Origin: Dacryopinax spathularia
Lineage: Eukaryota; Basidiomycota; Dacrymycetes; Dacrymycetales; Dacrymycetaceae
Direction of reading: 5' to 3'
NCBI GenBank assembly: GCA_037974965.1
Contig: JBBPFI010000001.1
Span: 930,001 to 994,000, forward strand
Length of the DNA stretch: 64,000 bases
Shown: piece after piece, positions 57,416 to 64,000 of the stretch
Position numbering within the stretch: position 1 is the stretch's first letter
Layout: each line of letters begins with the position of its first letter
Translations under genes and position numbers: made by a program
The notes under the pieces: generated by a model
The model's database searches: none
What the model was told of the DNA's origin: nothing
The model's input: the letters and a program-made list of their open reading frames with translations, nothing else

Positions 57416-58240
57416 TTATGCATCATAATCCTCGTCTTCCACAACGTGTCTTCTAGGGTAATCACCTCCGCCAGATGATCCAAATCCGTTCGACATGCTC
57501 TGCAAACCAGCAAGCGGATCATTCGATGTATCCGCATCCACGTCGTCTCCCTCCGCATCATCGTCCTCGCCGAACAGATCTCCTCCATCATCCCCTTCAC
57601 CGAGAGTAGGATCCTCCTCTCCCATCGCATCCTCCTCGCCCGCAGCGTCTTCCTCCCCTTCGGCATCCGCCATATCCCACTCCTCTCCGCCGTCCTGCTC
57701 GTACTTTGCAGCCTCTTCTTCATAGTAGTAATCACTGCCCGGCGGCGGGCGATTCGGCACAAGGTCGAAGTCCACAGCAGTGAGTCGGTGCTTTTCCGGT
57801 GGTAATCGAAGACCATATGTTTCTGGTATAGCAGGTAACGGCACGGAGTTGGTCTTGTCAGCCAGTGATTGCAAGTACTGGAGGCCGGGCACGTCAGTGC
57901 GCCGTCCAATGCAATTCGGCTGAGTGACATACCTCCTTAGGTACGCGGCCACCGAACTCCCAGCCTGCTCGCGCTTGTATAGCAAGCGTAAGATCCTCCA
58001 TAGTGATATTTCCTGGCCTTCCGGCATGTTCAGCATATACCAGCGAGTCGTTCAATACTTGGGATGTGTATCCTGCCTCAGGGTTAGCGCGAGAGGCGGG
58101 TACGAGGTGTGACGCGACTTACGATGCGAGAATTCTAGTAATTGGTGGAGCACCTGGGGCTGCGCGTCGGATATTGCAGGATTAGCAGAGAGTATTAGTG
58201 CGATGAGCCTCGCATCTCGTGGTAATACCGTACTTGGCAT
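57416..58240 (-). CDS. TAF9: TFIID/SAGA subunit TAF9
   Basis: Histone-fold subunit that pairs with TAF6 in TFIID and SAGA. It starts MPSTVLPRDARLIALILSAN and runs PAISDAQPQVLHQLLEFSHR, then YTSQVLNDSLVYAEHAGRPG and ITMEDLTLAIQARAGWEFGG with RVPKEYLQSLADKTN, which covers the whole histone fold. The conserved PLPAIPETYGLRLPPEKHRL and PNRPPPG segment after the fold is diagnostic of TAF9. The tail is very acidic (DAEGEEDAAGEEDAMGEEDP). Two introns join in frame (about 58069-58121 and 57881-57932). Stop TAA is at 57416-57418. About 240 residues. A 186-bp divergent promoter is shared with the WTAP-like gene. Confidence 0.92.
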
Positions 58241-58426
58241 GTTGAGGACGACGAGTGGATGGCGGTCGACGTCGTGCGCCTCTTGGTCCCTCACGAGGGT
58301 TCACAAGATGTCGAGAAGCATCGGAAGCAATCTGGCCTTGCGATTGGCATTGCACTCAATGAGCCGCATTGTTCACCGTTGACTATACATTGCCAAACTG
58401 ACCAGCGCCTGGTCGCGCTTACTATC

Positions 58427-59589
58427 ATGGCCGACGCTACGGACGCTATGGAGGAAGATCATATACCCTCGGCCAGGGAAATCGAGCTGCTGGGTCAACT
58501 TCGAGAGAAGGAGAAGGAGGTTAATGCGCTTGTGGTACGTATCGGAGAAAAGCTGGCTGTCATCAATGATCTCTGAGAGCCGTGCAGGAGGACATTACCG
58601 CTCTCCGAGCATTTGTGCCTACCCAACCACTACCAGCCCCAACAGCATCTGGGCAGGCTCTTCCACCGTCATTGCTGGCGCTGTTGACTCCCTTGCTACG
58701 GGCCAACCCTCCGTCTGGCGTACCCTCGGCGTCTATCATCACTGCGCGTGTTGAACTGCTACAACGGGAGAACGATGAACTATATGAGCTCTTGAAGGAG
58801 AGCAATGTAGCGCAGCTAAAGGAGGAAGTGACATTGCTGCGTCAGACGGTTGTTGGGATGGACACTGCTTTACGAGGTTAATACGAGCTACCGTTACTGC
58901 CATGTCACCATGCTAACATTGTCGATGTCAAGAATCTCACACGACGATATCTTCGTTATCGTATGTAACCCTCATCAAGCCCCATTCCCTGTTAATCTCC
59001 GCTTAGATCCCAGCTATCCCAAGCGCAGGAGGCTTTGATCAGTCTGGGAAATCCCGCGCCATCGGTAGTCCCAGCCTCGCCTGTCACTAACACGAGCCAA
59101 CCAACCTCTAACGGTGACGCGCTTGTTGCGCAGACGGCTGATGCCTCGCCTACCTCGTCAAACAAACCTATTCCCACGGGACCTCGTTCGAGGACTATCA
59201 ATCGGCCACCACGAACGCATCCACCGCCACAGGCACCATCGTCTCCCGTGGCAAGGACCTCCGCCCCAAGTGCTGGCCCTTCTGGACTGAGCGTCCGTGG
59301 TGCGGCGGCTTCACCTGTTACAAGCGAACTGCCTCGACGACCTTCCCCCCAACCCCGAGGGAGTCGCTCGCGGTCGCCCGACATCCGACATACCAGCGAG
59401 CGCAGTCGCGATAGGTACCGAGAGAGTAACAGCGGAAGACAGAGGGATCGCACACCACCTCCTGGAGGACGCAGGCATGATGGTGGAGGCCGCGGTGGTC
59501 GCCGACCTCCCAACAATAATCCAAGAAGGGGCGATCCGGTTGGTCCAGTTGGATCCTCCCGGAGTTTGGTCGAGCGTATGGGCATGTAA
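58427..59589 (+). CDS. WTAP/Mum2-like coiled-coil protein with SR/RGG tail
   Basis: About 320 residues. It starts MADATDAMEEDHIPSAREIE, then a helix LLGQLREKEKEVNALVEDIT, a Pro/Ala linker, and a long coiled coil: ARVELLQRENDELYELLKES, VAQLKEEVTLLRQTVVGMDT, ALRESHTTISSLSSQLSQAQ. The ENxEL and QLxxEVxLL pattern resembles WTAP/Mum2, the scaffold subunit of the m6A mRNA methyltransferase complex. The C-terminal half is Ser/Pro/Arg-rich, with RSRSPDIRHTSERSRDRYRE and an RGG-like GGRRHDGGGRGGRRP patch. Three introns join in frame (about 58534-58585, 58877-58931, 58962-59008). Stop TAA is at 59587-59589. The family call is from coiled-coil pattern only and could be wrong. Confidence 0.6.
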
Positions 59590-60072
59590 CCTCCGAGATC
59601 CGCCCATGGCATCATCTTCTTGTCTTGCATCATCACGTTCAGGTTCTACTCATATACGTCGTACCCATTCAACCTCTATCCTCAACTATTGTATTTGTAT
59701 TGCTCAAGGACTGCTGAGATGCACCGTATTCCCTGTCTTGTTCAACGTCGTTTGCTTGCTTCATTCTTTGCATCATCACTGTAAATCACCTGCAACCGTA
59801 TTCTCACGTCTACTGTATCGCTAGCATTCACTTGCTCTCTCAGCGAACAATCGAGATGGAAGGACGATGAATTCCACGTCATGTGATCTAGAATGCAACG
59901 AAGGAATGCGGATGCAAACGACGCGGGGTCGCGTTTCCAAGGGAGTGTTCGGCTGAGTTGGGACAGATCTGTGCCTTGGACCTGCGCCCCTTGACGCCTC
60001 TCTCCCTGCACGTGAGGCTTGATACCAACTGACACGACTGCCACCGTCACTGGCTAATACCCAACTCATACC
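59590..60072. other. Intergenic, no gene seen
   Basis: Spacer between two plus-strand genes. It holds a 3' region and a promoter. No coding frame is supported. Confidence 0.45.
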
Positions 60073-61241
60073 ATGCCGGTAGACATCAAGGCGCTCGCCG
60101 ACAAGCTCAACGACGAGCGGATCGAGGCGAAGACCGTTCAAGACGAACTCCGCGAGCAGATCAGGCGCGTCAAGGCAGAAGCGGAGGAATCCCGTCTGGC
60201 TGCTGCTCGCTCCCGACTAGCCAAAATCGAACAGGACAAGAAGGTCGCCGAGTTGGAGGCAGAGATCATTCTTTGGAAGCACAAATATAGCGTCCTTGAG
60301 CAGGCGCTGAAGGAGTCGAAAAGGGAGAAGGAAGAGCAGCAGAAGAGATGGGACTATCTTGCGGTTGAGGTGCAGAAGGAGCTGGTGACCGCCAGGGAAA
60401 AGTATGAGGAAGCCACTAAGATCGGCCTGGCGAGGCTCACCGAGGCAGAGGATATTTTGAGGACGAGAGAGCTGGGCATTTCCGATCCAATCAGCCTGCT
60501 CGTCAAGAAATCTGTCGAACATGACAAGGAGAAGCCGAACCAACCTACTGAGCCTGTTGCTCCTGCAGCACCTGCACCGGCTTCTGCCCCTGCTCCTCCC
60601 CCAGCATCTGCTCCAGCTGCTCCCGCCCCCTCTGCGGTGCCTGTTGCCGCCCCTGGTCCCGCGACTGAGACGGCCAGCGTTCCGACGCCTCTCACCTGCG
60701 AACGTTGTGCTCGTCGGGCGGCAAAGAAAGCCGCCAATCCAAGCAAGTATTCTACGTCTGATGAGAGGGCTTTTGCTGTGAGCCAGATTTGTCGTATTGA
60801 AATCTCATGCTGACCGCTCAGCAGCAACAGAGGTCCGATTACTCCAGTGGCTATCGCCGCACCTTTCTTGCCGAGCGCCACGGACAAGATCGCGCCATCA
60901 CCGAGCGCTCTGAACGTGACCGTGCTGAAAGGAAGCGATCCTCGAAGCGGTTGACGGAGCTCGGCACTGTCGATCCACGAGGCATCCAGCCTGTCGTCGT
61001 CACCGATCTCTACTACAGCAAGTCGATGATCCCTTCCCCCAATTCGCCTCGCCAGTACTACGTGAAGAATCACTTGAGACAGCGAAGCGTTAGCTCGAAG
61101 TCCAGCCGCAAGTCACCGCCAGTGAGCTACCGAAGGACATACTCGACTAAGTCCGGAGGGACAGTCCGGCCCATGCGGCGGACTTACGTCCAAGAAGAAT
61201 GGAGCACCGATAACCCTCCTCCGGTCCCGAGCAAGCCTTGA
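60073..61241 (+). CDS. Coiled-coil protein of unknown function
   Basis: I do not recognise this protein of about 375 residues. It starts MPVDIKALADKLNDERIEAK and is a nearly unbroken charged coiled coil for about 130 residues (VKAEAEESRLAAARSRLAKI, EQALKESKREKEEQQKRWDY). A Pro/Ala-rich linker follows, then CERCARRAAKKAAN, a Cys pair that is too short for a zinc finger by itself. One intron (about 60779-60823) joins ERAFA to QQQRSDYSSGYRRT. The C-terminal part is basic and Ser-rich with many Arg (RAERKRSSKRLTELG), and ends NPPPVPSKP. The mix suggests a cytoskeletal or spindle-linked scaffold, but this is inference. Confidence 0.7.
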
Positions 61242-61741
61242 ACGTGCTCCATGTCGAAATACCCTCCACGGATACCGGTCTGTACCCACCAGGGCGACCT
61301 ATGACGCCTACGACTTACGATGGTCCCCGTCACTCATTTGTTTGCATTCTTCCGCAGAGTATATCGAGTCGTTTTGACTATCCCTTCGAGATTCTTCACA
61401 TATTTGCATTCTTACATGGTTTCTCTTCTGTTCTGGTCACATAGTCTCGTTCTACCACGGGTTCCATTCTTGCAAGGACATTTTATACGGGGGCGTGGGA
61501 AGCATACTACAATGTATACACGGCCAGCTATATGCGCCTTATTTGTTCCATTTTTCAGGGTATCGATCTTCAGCTAGCCATACCTTTGTTGATTTCACAT
61601 TCTGCAGAGTTCCTCTGTCGTTAGCTGTTGTTTGTGCCAATGCACGCTCGTCGCTCGTTTCCCTATATGTGGCCCGGTATCCCAAAGGCATCCCTAGGTC
61701 GCGCCTTGATCCTCTCCACCACTGCTTTCCCTACACGTACC
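61242..61741. other. Intergenic, no gene seen
   Basis: Holds the 3' region of the previous gene and the promoter of the next. An in-frame ATG at 61640 is an alternative start for the next gene. Confidence 0.4.
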
Positions 61742-63675
61742 ATGTATGCGAGGGCAACATCAGTTCTAGCATCAGCTCGTCATTCTTTATCTAGGTCTAG
61801 GTCAACAGCAACTGAAGATGGTGTGACCCAGCAGAGAACCAACGCTTCGCGCACACCAGCTGATGACGACACGCCCGAAACCTTGCACCCACTTGACCTT
61901 ACGGTCATGAGCGAACCAAGCGATAATCTGATGGACGAGCATGTCCAGAGCCTGCAAGATAGCGTATGTCTCCCTCCTGCCGGAAAGGTGCTATGCTTAT
62001 ATTCCCCAAGCATCGTAAGTCTCTTGACACCGTGCAGGTGGAGTTCCAAAAACAGGTGCGCATATAGCTAGCTCGAATCACCGCAAATTACCCACACGGC
62101 GCACAGTGCCGCATCCTCATCCGCGAGCGCAAGTCTGCACTAGATCAAGTCGACACTCTGCGTCTCGAGGTACGCATATATGCCGTGTTGACGAGCGGGT
62201 AGGCCGAAGGTCTTACCCGCACGCTGTACCCAAAGGTCCATAACCTTACTTCGGAAAAGTCACATCTCGAGCTTCGCGTCTCAGACTTACGACGGAAGTT
62301 ACAGGCAGCTAATGATGAAATTCTCGACTTGAAAGACGAGGCCTGGAAGCGCGAGCGGAGCATGCGTCTAGTTGAATCATCGGTACGCGTGCAGCTTTAC
62401 TCTTCTCGTCGCTGACACGCAAACCAAAACTGGTGCCCAGCTTGCTACTGCTCATGACACTCTTCGTCGCGGTCTCACGCGTCGTTCGCGCGCCATTTCA
62501 CCGATTTCTCCGCCCATGCTCTCTCCTCGTAGTCCTTTGCTTCAGCCTCATGACCTTCCTACTCCGCCAACAAGCGTGGATCGTGGCACCGCTTGGACGC
62601 GTGACGCTATGGCTCTTCCTACCTTGTCGGCTGAACGCTCTACTGCTGCCACGCCCATCCTTATTCCCTCATTCGGCCTCGCTGCTTCTCAGCTTGATAC
62701 TATGTCTGATCCGTTCTCGAGCGATCGGATTGTGTCTACGACTCCTCTTAATAGTCCACCGCACGCATCTGGGCGCCTGAAACACTTGACGAGTCTGTTC
62801 TCAGCTCCTGCTTCTCGTCCACAATCTCCGATGTCTCCACGTATCGTTCGCACCCCACCTGCTTCTATGCGCTGTTCATCCCCCATGTCTACCGGGATGT
62901 CTGATGGAGATGCAAGCTCCCTTCACCCTGAGACGCCTGCAGGGTTGTTTCCTACTGCGGAGAGGATACCCGTTACGCGCCTTTCAAGGCCTCAAAGCAC
63001 CCCATTTGGCTTGCTTGCCGTGCCTGACCTCCGCGAGCAGGCCGTTACCACTCCCACGCCCCAGAGTACCCGTCGAATCCGGAGGACGGGATCGTTGCAA
63101 GTTGAAGACCGCGGGCGCAGGAACCAATACACCAGGACGCATGTCAGGCCGCGAAACTCCATCGACGCTGTTATACCTCGTGGAACCGATTATAGCATGG
63201 TTCCGATCGAGCGCTTCAAACCTTCTCGGTTCTCCACCACGCCACCTGGCTCACCCTCTGGCCCAATCGCTTTGACATCGAAATCTTCTTCCATTCCGGA
63301 AGTCAATCCTCTAGGCTCCATTGCTGTTACAAGTCTCTCCACTGCCAACGGCTCGGGTTCCAGTCTATTCTCTCATGACAAGTTGACGCGATACAAACAG
63401 TTCTACGAGGACGTCACTCAGGTGCTTGGACCCATCGCGCTACAGCGCTTTAATGCCGGTAAGCTCAGATCAACGTCTTGATGCCGTTGCTGATACAGAC
63501 GGTGGTAGCGATACATGCTTACTCAAGTGATAATATGCCCCTGTCTGGTCCAGCAGGTATACTGGCCCACGGCAAGGCTTTGATTGAAGGGGAACTAGGG
63601 AAGAACACATACTCTGCGCGACTAATTGCGGAATTTGAGCATGTGGTCAGAGAAGATTCGGCAGCCACAACATGA
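61742..63675 (+). CDS. Coiled-coil, Ser/Pro-rich protein of unknown function
   Basis: I do not recognise this protein of about 550 residues. From ATG 61742 it starts MYARATSVLASARHSLSRSR; the frame is open to another ATG at 61640 (MHARRSFPYMWPGIPKASLG), which would give a longer, mitochondrial-like N-terminus, so the start is unsure. Short exons build a coiled coil: VEFQKQ, CRILIRERKSALDQVDTLRL, LTSEKSHLELRVSDLRRKLQ, NDEILDLKDEAWKRERSMRL. A long low-complexity Ser/Pro/Thr stretch follows. The last exon encodes a helical piece (GILAHGKALIEGELGKNTYS, ARLIAEFEHVVRED) after an intron near 63460-63556. At least five introns are needed. Stop TGA at 63673-63675. Confidence 0.65.
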
Positions 63676-64000
63676 GGAAGAGATTGAAGGGGGTTTGAAG
63701 CCGAGGTTGACAAAATAGACACGGAAGTCTTTCAATACAAGTATCAGTTGACCGGTCCGAGGGCCGGATGATAAGATAAGATCCCCCACCAGGTGGCTGT
63801 TCGCCGGCCCTGACCTTCGCGAACCCCCGCGAACAGCCGACTCCCCTCGTCCCCACTTCACATCGCCAGCACGATCAAAGCCATCGCAAGGCAGCTGCCA
63901 CTCCGTTAGGGGCACCATCCAACATACATCTAAGTTTGGAGAGGGGAAGACTCATAACCGAGGTGCCGCATGAGCAGGAAGCTTCGAGCTCCATAGGCGC
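63676..64000. other. Right-end stretch, no gene seen
   Basis: The last 325 bp hold the 3' region of the coiled-coil gene. The minus-strand frame at 63622-63918 shows no motif. A new gene may begin beyond the edge. Confidence 0.4.

Overview
The window looks like nuclear DNA of a basidiomycete fungus, probably Agaricomycotina; I cannot fix the genus. The reasons are dense genes on both strands, many short introns (mostly 43-75 nt, donors like GTACGT, GTGAGT or GTGCGT, acceptors CAG or TAG), a fairly GC-rich sequence, and proteins that match fungal families (Cbk1, Rck2/Srk1, fused isopropylmalate isomerase, Mdm10, Sur1, Pcf11). I see about 31 protein-coding genes. I see no transposon, virus-like element, CRISPR array, rRNA or tRNA.

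Layout. 1-10.7 kb: partial ankyrin gene (-), secreted histidine-phosphatase-like protein (+), NDR kinase CBK1 (-), beta-lactamase-like serine hydrolase (+), mitochondrial stomatin-like protein (+), SNARE UFE1/STX18 (+). 10.7-23 kb: Golgi membrane protein TVP38 (-), TFIIIC subunit TFC1 (+), ribosomal protein RPL29 (-), LEU1 (+), and a 1,250-residue Ser/Pro-rich protein of unknown role (+). 23-36 kb: meiotic RING protein HEI10 (-), EIF1AD (+), a small unknown gene (-), SEC12 (-), SUR1 (-), a 2.6-kb stretch with no gene, SWT1 (-). 36-50.6 kb: NIPA transporter (+), MFS transporter (-), PCF11 (-), RPL9 (+), RCK2/SRK1 kinase (+), MDM10 (+). 50.6-64 kb: unknown low-complexity protein (-), SmG (+), secreted aspartic protease (-), an unrecognised gene with a possible RecA-like/Swsap1 shape (-), TAF9 (-), a WTAP/Mum2-like coiled-coil protein (+), and two unknown coiled-coil proteins (+).

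The genes are mostly housekeeping and do not form a cluster or operon. Themes recur by chance or loose grouping: secretory pathway (UFE1, TVP38, SEC12, SUR1), RNA handling (SWT1, PCF11, SmG, WTAP-like), transcription (TFC1, TAF9), translation (RPL29, RPL9, EIF1AD), stress and morphogenesis kinases (CBK1, RCK2), and meiosis/recombination (HEI10, perhaps the Swsap1-like gene). Several pairs are divergent with short shared promoters (HEI10/EIF1AD, SWT1/NIPA, TVP38/TFC1, TAF9/WTAP-like).

I found no convincing new multi-gene system. The points most worth a second look are the HEI10 gene, the WTAP-like and Swsap1-like candidates, the large unknown protein with a CUE-like C-terminus, a pure 30-nt C tract inside an intron, and two long stretches with no recognisable gene. 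All exon joins were made by eye and have no transcript support.
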